Positions 48,543-58,916 of a DNA stretch of 64,000 nucleotides are shown here, one piece after another. The translations under genes and the position numbers were made by a program. The first letter of the stretch is position 1; each line of letters starts with the position of its first letter. The DNA comes from Gordius sp. MW1 (taxonomy: Eukaryota; Nematomorpha; Gordioida; Gordea; Gordiidae): contig OZ038529.1 in assembly GCA_964036665.1 (NCBI GenBank), positions 13,834,060 to 13,898,059 on the forward strand, given 5' to 3'. The notes under the pieces are model-generated. The model ran no database searches. It was not told the DNA's origin and saw only the letters and a program-made list of their open reading frames with translations.

Positions 48543-51500
48543 CTATGCGATTATGACTTAAAAATAATAGTTTTTAGATTCTGATAAATTTTTAATTGGG
48601 ATCATAGAAACCACGTCTGAAAACGACAACTTTCATCGGATGAATACGGTTCAAAGAAAAATATGTGAAAATTTTTGAGGTAAAAATATTTATTTTTTTC
48701 GATTCTATGTGAAAGAGCATGAAAAAATATATAAAAGTAAGCCAATTTGAGAATTCTATTATCCTTGATTGACTTCCGAAAAGAGGTTTAAGCAGCGAGA
48801 ACTATCATTTTGACAAAAGACAACGTTTTATTGGTGCGATTAGTTTGTTGTATCGCAACGTGAGTGCTTAATTTTTCAAAAATGCACTATGCGATCATGA
48901 TTTTAAAGTAATAGTTTTCTGATTCTGATAAATTTTTACTTTTTATCATCGAAACCACGTCTGAAAACCACAACTTTCATCGGATGCATACGGTTGAAAG
49001 AAAAATATGTGAAAAATTTTGAGGTAAAAATATTTATTTTTTTCGATTCTATGTGAAAGAGCATGAAAAAACATTTAAAAGTAAGCCAATTTGAGAATCC
49101 TATTATCCTCGATTGACTTCCGCAAAGAGGTTTTAAGCTGCGAGAACTATTCATTTTGACAAAAGACAACGTTTTATTGTTGCGATTAGTTTGTTGTATC
49201 GCAACGTGAGTGCTTAATTTTTAAAAATGACTCTATGCGATCATGATTTAAAAGTAATAGTTTTCAGATTCTGATAAATTTTTACTTGGGATCATAGAAA
49301 CCACGCCTGAAAACGACAACTTTCATCGGATGAATACGGTTCAAAGAAAAATATGTGAAATATTTTGAGGTAAAAATATTTATTTTTTCGATTCTATGTG
49401 AAAGAGCATGAAAAAATATATAAAAGTAAGCCAATTTGAGAATCCTATTATCCTCGAATGACTTCCGAAAAGAGGTTTTAAGCTGCGAGAACTATCATTT
49501 GACAAAAGGCAACGTTTTATTGTTGCGATTAGTTTGTTGTATCGCAACGTGATGCTTAATTTTTGAAAATGGCTCTATGCGATTATGATTTCAAAGTAAT
49601 TGTTTTCAGATTCTGATAAATTTTTACTTGGGATTATAGAAACCACGTCTGAAAACGACATCTTTCATCGGATGAATACGGTTCAAAGAAAAATATGTGA
49701 AAAATTTTGAGGTAAAAATATTTTTTTTTTCGATTCTATGTGAAAGAGCATGAAAAAATATATAAAAGTAAGCCAATTTGAGAATCCTATTATCCTCGAT
49801 TGACTTCCGAAAAGAGGTTTTAAGCTGCGAGAACTATCATTTTGACAAAAGACAACGTTTTATTGTTGAGATTATTTTATTGTATCGCAACGTGAGTGCT
49901 TAATTTTTGAAAACTGCTCTATGCGATTATGATTTCAAAGTAATAGTTTTCAGATTCTGATAAATTTTTACTTGGGATCATAGAAACCACGTCTGAAAAC
50001 GACAACTTTCATCGGATGAATACGGTCCAAAGAAAAATATGTCAAAAATTTTGAGGTAAAAATATTTATTTTTTTCGATTCTATGTGAAAGAGCATGAAA
50101 AAATATATAAAAGTAAGCCAATTTGAGAATCCTATTATCCTCGAGTGACTTCCGAAAAGAGGTTTTAAGCTGCGAGAACTATCATTTTGACAAAAGACAA
50201 CGTTTTATTGTTGCGATTAGTTTGTTGTATCGCAACGTGAGTGCTTAATTTTTCAAAAATGCACTATGCGATCATGATTTTAAAGTAATAGTTTTCTGAT
50301 TCTGATAAATTTTTACTTTTTATCATCGAAACCACGTCTGAAAACTACAACTTTCATCGGATGATTACGGTCCAAAGAAAAATATGTCAAAAATTTTGAG
50401 GTAAAAATATTTCTTTTTTTCGATTCTATGTGAAAGAGCATGAAAAAATATATAAAAGTAAGCCAATTTGAGAATCCTATTATCCTCGAGTGACTTCCGA
50501 AAAGAGGTTTTAAGCTGCGAGAACTATCATTTGACAAAAGACAACGTTTTATTGTTGCGATTAGTTTGTTGTATCGCAACGTGAGTGCTTAATTTTTCAA
50601 AAATGCACTATGCGATCATGATTTTAAAGTAATAGTTTTCTGATTGTGATAAATTTTTACTTTTTATCATCGAAACCACGTCTGAAAACGACAACTTTCA
50701 TCGGATGCATACGGTTGAAAGAAAAATATGTGAAAAATTTTGAGGTAAAAATATTTATTTTTTTCGATTCTATGTGAAAGAGCATGAAAAAATATATAAA
50801 AGTAAGCCAATTTGAGAATCCTATTATCCTCGATTGACTTCCGAAAAGAGGTTTTAAACCGCGAGAACTATCATTTTGACAAAAGACTACGTTTTATTGT
50901 TGCGATTAGTTTGTTGTATCGCAACGTGATGCTTATTTGAAAATGGCTCTATGCGATCATGATTTCAAAGTTAGTTTTCAGATTCTGATAAATTATTACT
51001 TGGGATCATAGAAACCACGTCTGAAAACGACAACTTTCATCGGATGAATACGGTTCAAAGAAAAATATGTGAAAAATTTTCAGGTAAAAATATTTATTTT
51101 TTTCGATTCTATGTGAAAGAGCATGAAAAAATATATAAAAGTAAGCCAATTTGAGAACCCTATTATCCTCGATTGACTTCCGAAAAGAGGTTTTAAGCTG
51201 CGAGAACTATCATTTGACAAAAGACAACGTTTTATTGTTGCGATTAGTTTGTTGTATCGCAACGTGATGCTTAATTTTTGAAAATGGCTCTATGCGATCA
51301 TGATTTCAAAGTAATAGTTTTCAGATTCTGATAAATTTTTACTTGGGATCATAGAAACCACGTCTGAAAACGACAACTTTCATCGGATGAATACGGTTCA
51401 AAGAAAAATATGTGAAAAATTTTGAGGTAAAAATATTTATTTTTTTCGATTCTATGTGAAAAAGCATGAAAAAATATATAAAAGTAAGCCAATTTGAAAA

Positions 51501-53006
51501 TCCTATTATCCTCGATTGACTTCCCTAAAGAGGTTTTAAGCTGCGAGAACTATCATTTTGACAAAAGACAACGTTTTATTGTTGCGATTAGTTTGTTGTA
51601 TCGCAACGTGATTGCTTAATTTTTCAAAAATGCACTATGCGATCATGATTTTAAAGTAATAGTTTTCTGATTCTGATAAATTTTTACTTTTTATCATCGA
51701 AACCACGTCTGAAAACCACAACTTTCATCGGATGCATAAGGTTGAAAGAAAAATATGTGAAAAATTTTGAGATAAAAATATTTATTTTTTTCGATTCTAT
51801 GTGAAAGAGCATGAAAAAATATATAAAAGTAAGCCAATTTGAGAATCCTATTATCCTCGATTGACTTCCGAAAAGAGGTTTTAAACCGCGAGAACTATCA
51901 TTTTGACAAAAGACTACGTTTTATTGTTGCGATTAGTTTGTTGTATCGCAACGTGAGTGCTGAATTTTTGAAAACTGCTCTATGCGATTATGATTTAAAA
52001 ATAATAGTTTTTAGATTCTGATAAATTTTTAATTGGGATCATAGAAACCACGTCTGGAAACGACAACTTTCATCGGATGAATACGGTTCAAAGAAAAATA
52101 TGTGAAAAATTTTGAGGTAAAAATATTTATTTTTTTCGATTCTATGTGAAAGAGCATGAAAAAATATATAAAAGTAAGCCAATTTGAGAATCCTATTATC
52201 CTCGATTGACTTCCGAAAAGAGGTTTTAAGCTGCGAGAACTATCATTTGACAAAAGACAACGTTTTATTGTTGCGATTAGTTTGTTGTATCGCAACGTGA
52301 TGCTTAATTTTTAAAAATGGCTCTATGCGATCATGATTTCAAAGTAATAGTTTTCAGATTCTGATAAATTTTTACTTGGGATCATAGAAACCACTTCTGA
52401 AAACGACAACTTTCATCGGATGAATACGGTTTAAAGAAAAATATGTGAAAAATTTTGAGGTAAAAATATTTATTTTTTTCGATTCTTTGTGAAAAAGCAT
52501 GAAAAAATATATAAAAGTAAGCCAATTTGAAAATCCTATTATCCTCGATTGACTTCCCTAAAGAGGTTTTAAGCTGCGAGAACTATCATTTTGACAAAAG
52601 ACAACGTTTTATTGTTGCGATTAGTTTGTTGTATCGCAACGTGAGTGCTTAATTTTTGAAAATGGCTCTATGCGATCATGATTTCAAAGTAATAGTTTTC
52701 AGATTCTGATAAATTTTTACTTGGGATCATAGAAACCACGTCTGAAAACGACAACTTTCATCTGATGAATACGGTCCAAAGAAAAATATGTCAAAAATTT
52801 TGAGGTAAAAATATTTATTTTTTTCGATTCTATGTAAAAGAGCATGATAAAATATATAAAAATAAGCCAATTTGAGAATCCTATTATCCTCGAGTGACTT
52901 CCGAAAAGAGGTTTTAAGCTGCGAGAACTATCATTTTGACAAAAGACAACGTTTTATTGTTGCGATTAGTTTGTTGTATCGCAAGTGAGTGCTGAATTTT
53001 TGAAAA

Positions 53007-53011
53007 CTGCT
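53007..53011. repeat. Target-site duplication CTGCT, left of copy 2
   Basis: Pairs with CTGCT at 58912-58916. Confidence 0.92.
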
Positions 53012-53627
53012 TGTAAAGTCTGGCGACCGAGTAAAAAGGGCTGCGCGAAGGATTTAAAATAACTTTATTTACGCTAATACGTCTAAATATTTACAATTAA
53101 AGGCGATTTACAATTAAAGTGATTGGCGACGGTAAAATTGAAATGTTTCGTAAAATTACAATAAAAGGGGAAAGATGTAGGGATTGGGGACAATTACAAG
53201 GGTTTAGGAAGAGTACAAAGTTTTGGAAAAATTTATAAGGACTGAATTATTGACATGGGATTTCGCTTTTATAGCTGTTGAATCTTCCCAGGGTGGTGGA
53301 CTTGATTGAACGAGCAATGTACGGGAAATCTTCAGACGGGGCTGCAAAAATGAGTTCCATATGTGGCTGGGTTAAAAATTAAAATAAAAAAGTAATTAAA
53401 AAAAGAAAGCGTCAAAGAAAATTAGCCACTTCCGCGTCTAGGTTAACCCGCGGTAAAAATGCCTTCCTTTGACCAATTCCTTTTTTTAATTATAAGGATT
53501 GCAGAACCGTTCTTTAATCCTTTTACATTAATATTAATAAAATAAATCTAAGTAAGATCAAAGTATACCGCGGACATTAAAACGCGATATACCAACATAT
53601 GGTTACGTGGTATACACGTATACCACA
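53012..53627 (-). repeat. 3' LTR of copy 2 (left LTR, 616 bp)
   Basis: Carries the same left-type alleles as the left LTR of copy 1 at all three marker positions; I saw no difference between the two left LTRs. AATAAA in element orientation lies at 53064-53069. Confidence 0.97.
53064..53069 (-). terminator. Candidate poly(A) signal in 3' LTR of copy 2
   Basis: TTTATT on the plus strand, AATAAA in element orientation, placed as in copy 1. Confidence 0.5.
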
Positions 53628-53639
53628 CCTTTCCCTTTT
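53628..53639 (-). other. Polypurine tract of copy 2
   Basis: AAAAGGGAAAGG in element orientation, directly next to the 3' LTR; its first two bases are shared with the ORF3 stop codon. Confidence 0.9.
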
Positions 53640-54108
53640 ATTGAGAAGTCGAAGGGCCAGGGCTGTCCAAATTCAGGGTGTCCATAATCACCCCGGACTC
53701 CAGCTCTGTGATATCGTGGGGTTGGGTTGTCTTTCCCAAACCGGTTTTTAATTTTAAGCACATTGGGGGCAGGTGTTTGGCCTTACACCCCCAACACTTC
53801 TTCCTTTTCAAGATCGGAGGACGGAGTAACGGTGGATTTCCAGATACGTTTCGTCGTTGCTCCCCGCTCGTATTTCCGTTTCTTCTGACCGCAGCCCCCT
53901 CCTGTCTTGGTCGTCTTGGAGATCTTGGGCGTTGTGGATACGACCTCCCGACCTGGCCTGGCGGACCCAGAGAGTGCGTCAAGCTTAATAATCTTGCACT
54001 TTCGTCCGTCTCCACTTTGATTAGAATGTATACTGGAACTCTTTCGTTCCTTGATGCCGTAGATGTCACTTCCAAATCTACGTCGCACCAAGCAGCATTA
54101 ATTCTCAT
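53638..54108 (-). CDS. GC-rich third ORF with CCHC-like knuckle, copy 2
   Basis: This 156-codon frame runs from an ATG 27 bp after the pol stop to a TAA that overlaps the polypurine tract. Near residues 101-115 there is a basic stretch and then CWGCKAKHLPPMC (CX2CX3HX4C), one residue shorter than a classic retroviral knuckle. The middle is rich in Arg, Pro and Gly, and the end is acidic and Ser/Pro-rich. No signal peptide or membrane segment is seen, so it does not look like an envelope gene. A second minus frame (53783-54091) overlaps it and is also open. The base composition is much more GC-rich than the flanking pol and LTR, suggesting a captured segment of other origin. Function unknown; nucleic-acid binding is a guess from the knuckle. 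Confidence 0.55.
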   Translation of the reverse strand: MRINAAWCDVDLEVTSTASRNERVPVYILIKVETDESARLLSLTHSLGPPGQVGRSYPQRPRSPRRPRQEGAAVRRNGNTSGEQRRNVSGNPPLLRPPILKRKKCWGCKAKHLPPMCLKLKTGLGKTTQPHDITELESGVIMDTLNLDSPGPSTSQ

Positions 54109-54135
54109 CTGAATAGCAATAAACGTTGAACATAA

Positions 54136-56268
54136 TTATATAGCATCAAACAATTTTAATTGTTCAGCATGCCTAATTTCAAATTTATTTTCCTTTAAGT
54201 CCTTAACTTTGTAGATTTTAGTACCTAACTGTTCAATAATTACACCTAACACCCATTTAGGTTTACCCAAATAGTTTCGATACCAAACCCTTTGGTTTAC
54301 CGTAAACTTTGGCACATTAATACTGGGCGATGTTTGGTGTTCAGTGAACTTTAAAAAGTCGGGTGGGTACCTTAATTTACGATTCAAAAACTCATAGCTA
54401 ACCGGAGCACGATTAGGATACCGTGGTGACATATTGTGATAAAGTTTAGATAACCACGTTCCGTCCTTCGTTACTTTAGCTATGTTCAACCATTTTTTAA
54501 CAATACCTACATACCTTTCTACCTGCCCATTAGAGCTTGGATGGTACGGTGGAGTTAAAATATGGTTAATTTTATATTTTAAACAAAATTGTTTAAATTC
54601 GTTGCTAACAAAAGCTTTACCATTATCCGTAACAATTATTTCTGGAAACCCGTAATTCCCTATCAATTCCTTTAAAATTGTAATTGTTACTCTACTTGAT
54701 ATATTTGATATAATTTTAAATTCCGTCCAACCGGAAAACGCATCTACTATTAAGATGTACCGTTTTTTATCTAATTCGAAAAAATCTATGTGTATACGCT
54801 CCCATGGAAACTTAGGACGAGGCCACCTAGATTTTTTATTTTTACGCGGCATCGGTGCATCAAGCTTACAAAGCTCACACTGCCTTACGAATTTTTGGAT
54901 GTCTTTAGTTAATTGCGGCCACCAGACGTATTGTCTGGCCAAGCCTTTCATTTTAACCATCCCACAGTGTCCCTGATGTAATATTTTTAGCACTTCCTGA
55001 CGAAGCTTAATCGGTACCACTAACCTTTCATGCTTTTTAAGAACATTATTTTCTACATATAATTCGTTCATAACATGTTTAAAAGGGGTAGGTACATTAA
55101 CTTTATCGTCTAAGCCTGCCAAAATATCTTTTACTTTACATAATTCAGGGTCCGCGTTACTTTCATTAACAATATCGTTTAAATCTAAAATATTTAAAGC
55201 ATTGATTACATGTCCTCCTATTATATCACAAGACAAAGGTAAATCATCGGCCTCAATGGTATCTGCGCCCAAACGCGATAGTACATCAGCCAAATGATTG
55301 TCCTTTCCCTTGCCGTATTTTAGGGTTAATGTAAAATTTCCCAACATTACAAGCCAACGTTGTAACCTAGGAGACATTAATAATTCGGCGTTCGCCTTTT
55401 TAAATAAAGCAACAAGCGGCTTGTGATCTGTAACTACAGTAAACGATTTGCCAATTAAATACTCGCGACATCGTTGTAAACCGTAAATCATCGCTAATGC
55501 CTCGCGTTCTATAACAGAATATCCTACCTCCGTTTTATTTAATTTACGCGAAAAATACAAAACTGGATGCTCCATTCCATCCTCAACCTGACATAATGCG
55601 CCTCCAATACCAATATTGGATGCATCGACCCTTAGTATATGTTGTTTATTAGGATCAAAACATCTTAAAATGGGTTTTTTAAGCAAGATATTTTTCAAAA
55701 AAACAAATTTTTCAATATCACTTTTACTCCATTTAAATATGATGTCTTTTTTTGTCAATTCGTACAATGGTCCAGCATATTCAGTGTAATTATTTATAAA
55801 TTTACTGTAATAGTTCATTAAACCCATAAATGACGATAGTTCCTTTTTATTTGCAGGTAACTTAACATTTTTAATGGCTTCTATCTTGTCATACTTTGGT
55901 TGAATATTACCATTATTTAAAATATGTCCTAAATAGACAATTTGTTCAGTCCCAAAAACACATTTTTTAGCTGAAACTTTTAAACCTTTTAGACTAATTA
56001 AATTCAAGACCTGAACAAGACGCAAATCATGCTCTTCTTTCGTTCGTCCCGTTATTAATATATCGTCCAAATAAAATATTATACCGTCTAAATTACTAAA
56101 AATCGACGCCATAGCACGCTGAAAAATAGCAGCTGAAATGCTTAAGCCAAAAGGTAGCCTTTTAAATTTAAAAAGTCCGGCATCAGTATTAATTGTTAGG
56201 AGCCGCGATGACTTTTCATCTACCTGTAATTGCAAGTAAGCGTTGGCAAGGTCAATTTTTGAGAAAAA
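54136..56268 (-). pseudogene. pol: Pol: RT catalytic part, RNase H and integrase, copy 2
   Basis: This is the main Pol frame. The stretch from a TTG at 56233-56235 is 699 codons, and the frame is open back to the TAA at 56269-56271. Numbered from that TTG: RT motif RLPFG 26-30 and YLDD 55-58 (56062-56073). RNase H has Asp204, Glu245 and Asp270. The integrase zinc domain has His420, His423, Cys453 and Cys456, and its core has Asp484, Asp537 and Glu573 (a D-D-35-E spacing). The C-terminal module ends RHAEQL near 692. All catalytic residues expected for these domains are present. It would copy element RNA to DNA and integrate it, but its N-terminal RT part is cut off by the upstream TAA, so I call it a pseudogene unless the stop is read through. 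Confidence 0.92.
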
Positions 56269-56652
56269 TTAAGCGCCTATTAATTTAACAAAAATAATTT
56301 CTAATCTTGGCAATGGGTATTTTACCTCAATGATACATTTGTTTACCGTGATTCTATAATCAGCACAAACCCTAACTGTACCGTCAGTCTTCCTGACCGG
56401 TACCAAAGGTGTAGCCCATTCTGAATAGCCAATAGGTTCAATTACGTTATCCTTTAACCATGTTTTAATTACTTCGTCGACCTTATTTTTCAAAATTAAA
56501 GGTACGCGCCTGGCAGCACAAAATTTAGGAATTGCATTTAAATTAACTCGAACTGAAAATATTTCGTCATTTAAGCATCCTAAACCAGGTTCAAAAATTT
56601 TAGAGAATTGGTATTTTATATTATCAATTTTGGTGTGCCATGTTGTGACCAA
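56269..56652 (-). pseudogene. pol: Pol: N-terminal reverse transcriptase, copy 2
   Basis: 127 codons with the RT finger motifs (SEWATPLVPVRK, VRVCADYR, YPLPR), ending KLIGA-stop in the same frame as the rest of RT. It differs from copy 1 by two nearby bases around 56510-56512, giving Arg in place of Met. The stop is shared with copy 1, so it was present before the locus was duplicated. Confidence 0.9.
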
Positions 56653-56653
56653 A

Positions 56654-57262
56654 TTAGGCTTTGCCCCCAGGAGCTAATTTATGGCAAGTGGGTTCCAGAG
56701 GTACCCCGCACTGTAAATCGGCATGAAAAATGGGTCGTTCATGGCAGACGGGACCTCCCGGGTTATCTGATCTATGGGCTATGCGCCCTAAATCAGAATG
56801 AAAAACGGGTGTGAAATCCCTGCACTGTGAACTACCTGACAACGCCTTCGACATCACCATGGACTTAACATCAACCTTGAAAATTTCGCGGGCATTATTT
56901 TTATTACATAATCCCCACCATTGAATTTGGGGCCCAATTATCCTAATCCAGGACCAGCCCATTATATTATCGACATTCTCTTTAATAATATATAAATCCA
57001 ATTCAACCACAAATCCTGCCACTTTAACTAAAACATTAATCCTACCCAGGACAGTAATGAAAGTATTATCAACTTGTTTTGCAATTATATTGGCAGTTTC
57101 CAAATTTCGGTTGGGCCAAATTTTTTTAAACGTTTTAAAACTAATAATTGATATTGCGGCGCCAGTATCTAATATAAATTTTATCTTAAAATTATCGACA
57201 TCTACTGTCACTAAAGGTGAAGCTGACGAATTTAAAATTTTATTTATATCTACCATGCGCAT
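56654..57262 (-). CDS. Retropepsin-like protease with GC-rich tail, copy 2
   Basis: 202 codons, the same protein as in copy 1. The active-site DTG is at 57161-57169. The GC-rich tail with its two FH(S/A)DL pieces covers about 56654-56842. The stop lies two bases before the RT frame in a different register. Conservation between copies only shows recent duplication, not function. Confidence 0.8.
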   Translation of the reverse strand: MRMVDINKILNSSASPLVTVDVDNFKIKFILDTGAAISIISFKTFKKIWPNRNLETANIIAKQVDNTFITVLGRINVLVKVAGFVVELDLYIIKENVDNIMGWSWIRIIGPQIQWWGLCNKNNAREIFKVDVKSMVMSKALSGSSQCRDFTPVFHSDLGRIAHRSDNPGGPVCHERPIFHADLQCGVPLEPTCHKLAPGGKA

Positions 57263-57292
57263 ATCTATATAATTTGAATTATCCTGCGCTAG

Positions 57293-57790
57293 TCAATCAA
57301 ACACAGCCTGCCCATTGGCAGCTGTTTGCGCTTGATTGACATGTCCCCTGCATTTATAACAAAATTTCCCGTCCCCAACCTCTTTGGTATTGTAGTTATT
57401 TGAGGTTGTTGGTGCGTTAAAACTTGGGAAGTTTTTCTGTGTAAATCTATGGTCTGTGTAGGGTTTATTGGGGTGCGCATAATTACTAAAATTATTTCTC
57501 GGGCCGCGTTGTGCAAAATTTTCCGAAATATATCTGAAATTTTCATTATTACGCATTTTAAAGTATTTATTATCACAATCTTTCTTAAGGTGTCCCCGTT
57601 GCCCACATCCGTAACACCTTATATTAGACTTGAAATTAGACTTAAGTAAAAAAACCTTTTCTACTCTTTTCAAATTATACCACACAAATAAAACTATTAC
57701 GGTTAAAATTGATATATATACAAGTAATTTATCCGCGCACAAATAATTAAAAAAAATTAATGCCAATCGACGGTGGCGTGTAAAAACCAA
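57293..57790 (-). pseudogene. gag: Gag remnant with CCHC zinc knuckle, copy 2
   Basis: Same 165-codon frame as in copy 1, with one change (Asn for Lys in the hydrophobic N-terminal part). The intact knuckle is at 57575-57616. There is no capsid region upstream. The frame has no ATG at its start, which supports N-terminal loss. Confidence 0.75.
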
Positions 57791-58286
57791 ACATTATAAA
57801 TTACCAAATTCAATCCAAACTATATTAAAATCAATTAAACTAAATAATTTAAATAGAAATCAAATTTAATCAAACCAAGCAATCTAAATTAATTAAATTA
57901 AATAATTTAAATAGAAAATCAAATTTAATTAAACAAAGCAATTTAATTAAAATTAATCTAGTAATTTACCAAAAGTTTGCGTTTAATTAAAAAAAAAAAT
58001 TAAACAAGAGTTTCAAATCAAATTAATTATTACAACGTATACAGTAACCATTTTATTAAGCATAGACGTATATAATAATTATTCAATGTAATTATTGTTA
58101 TCAACAATATGATTATCAAACATAAACCCCCTTTATCCATTATTATGCATTAATAAATTTTTTTACAATAGAAATTTTCACTAATTTTATTCCAACATTT
58201 TAATAAAACAAATACTAATTTTACGTTAATATTTAAATATAAAATATTTTTACTTACAATTCCTTTTTTTTAAGAAGAGGGCGAAT
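57791..58286 (-). other. AT-rich leader of copy 2
   Basis: Counterpart of 41650-42146, with an 11-A run. No coding signal seen. Confidence 0.6.
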
Positions 58287-58295
58287 CTGACACCA
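58287..58295 (-). other. Candidate primer-binding site, copy 2
   Basis: TGGTGTCAG in element orientation, one base from the 5' LTR; identical to copy 1 and equally short. Confidence 0.6.
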
Positions 58296-58296
58296 A

Positions 58297-58911
58297 TGTA
58301 AAGTCTGGCGACCGAGTAAAAAGGGCTGCGCGAAGGATTTAAAATAACTTTATTTACGCTAATACGTCTAAATATTTACAATTAAAGGCGATTTACAATT
58401 AAAGTGATTGGCGACGGTAAAATTGAAATGTTTCGTAAAATTACAATAAAAGGGGAAAGATGTAGGGATTGGGGACAATTACAAGGGTTTAGGAAGAGTA
58501 CAAAGTTTTGGAAAAATTTATAAGGACTGAATTATTGACATGGGATTTCGCTTTTATAGCTGTTGAATCTTCCCAGGGTGGTGGACTTGATTGAACGAGC
58601 AATGTACGGGAAATCTTCAGACGGGGCTGCAAAAATGAGTTCCATATGTGGCTGGGTTAAAAATTAAAATAAAAAGTAATTAAAAAAAGAAAGCGTCAAA
58701 GAAACTTAGCCACTTCCGCGTCTAGGTTAACCCGCGGTAAAAATGCCTTCCTTTGACCAATTCCTTTTTTTAATTATAAGGATTGCAGAACCGTTCTTTA
58801 ACCCTTTTACATTAATATTAATAAAATAAATCTAAGTAAGATCAAAGTATACCGCGGACATTAAAACGCGATATACCAACATATGGTTACGTGGTATACA
58901 CGTATACCACA
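58297..58911 (-). repeat. 5' LTR of copy 2 (right LTR, 615 bp)
   Basis: Right-type alleles at all three marker positions, as in the right LTR of copy 1. Confidence 0.97.
58551..58558 (-). promoter_or_regulatory. LTR promoter TATA box, copy 2
   Basis: TATAAAAG in element orientation within the upstream LTR, same context as copy 1. Confidence 0.55.
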
Positions 58912-58916
58912 CTGCT
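58912..58916. repeat. Target-site duplication CTGCT, right of copy 2
   Basis: Matches 53007-53011. Confidence 0.92.

Larger units (their letters stand above)
48538..53011. repeat. Satellite between solo LTR and copy 2
   Basis: About 13 monomers. 48538 to about 51920 matches the satellite after copy 2 (58912 to about 62330, offset 10374-10382), including the TTATTTCTTTTTTTCG-like unit near 50410 and the TGATTGTGATAAA unit near 50641. About 51920-53011 is the left-flank segment. The interval is about 676 bp, close to two monomers, shorter than that between copy 1 and the solo LTR. No gene seen. Confidence 0.93.
53012..58911 (-). mobile_element. Ty3/gypsy-type LTR retrotransposon, copy 2 (better preserved)
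   Basis: 5900 bp, same structure and orientation as copy 1 and inserted at the same monomer position with the same flanks. Here RT (catalytic part), RNase H and integrase are one 699-codon frame and ORF3 is open for 156 codons. It still has the TAA inside RT at 56269-56271, the protease-RT register break and the Gag lacking a capsid. It is one A shorter than copy 1 in the leader A-run and has one A more in pol, hence the equal lengths. It looks like a segmental duplicate of copy 1 and not an independent transposition. Confidence 0.95.

Noticed and set aside
53678..54112. 144-aa plus-strand ORF over the GC-rich segment
   Set aside because: Opposite to the element's orientation and antisense to the knuckle-bearing frame; no recognisable motif. 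Kept as a shadow, though the GC-rich segment leaves several frames open.
53012..58911. Copy 2 as an independent new insertion
   Set aside because: Same target base, same duplication and same private flank variants as copy 1 and the solo LTR; LTR marker alleles also match side by side.
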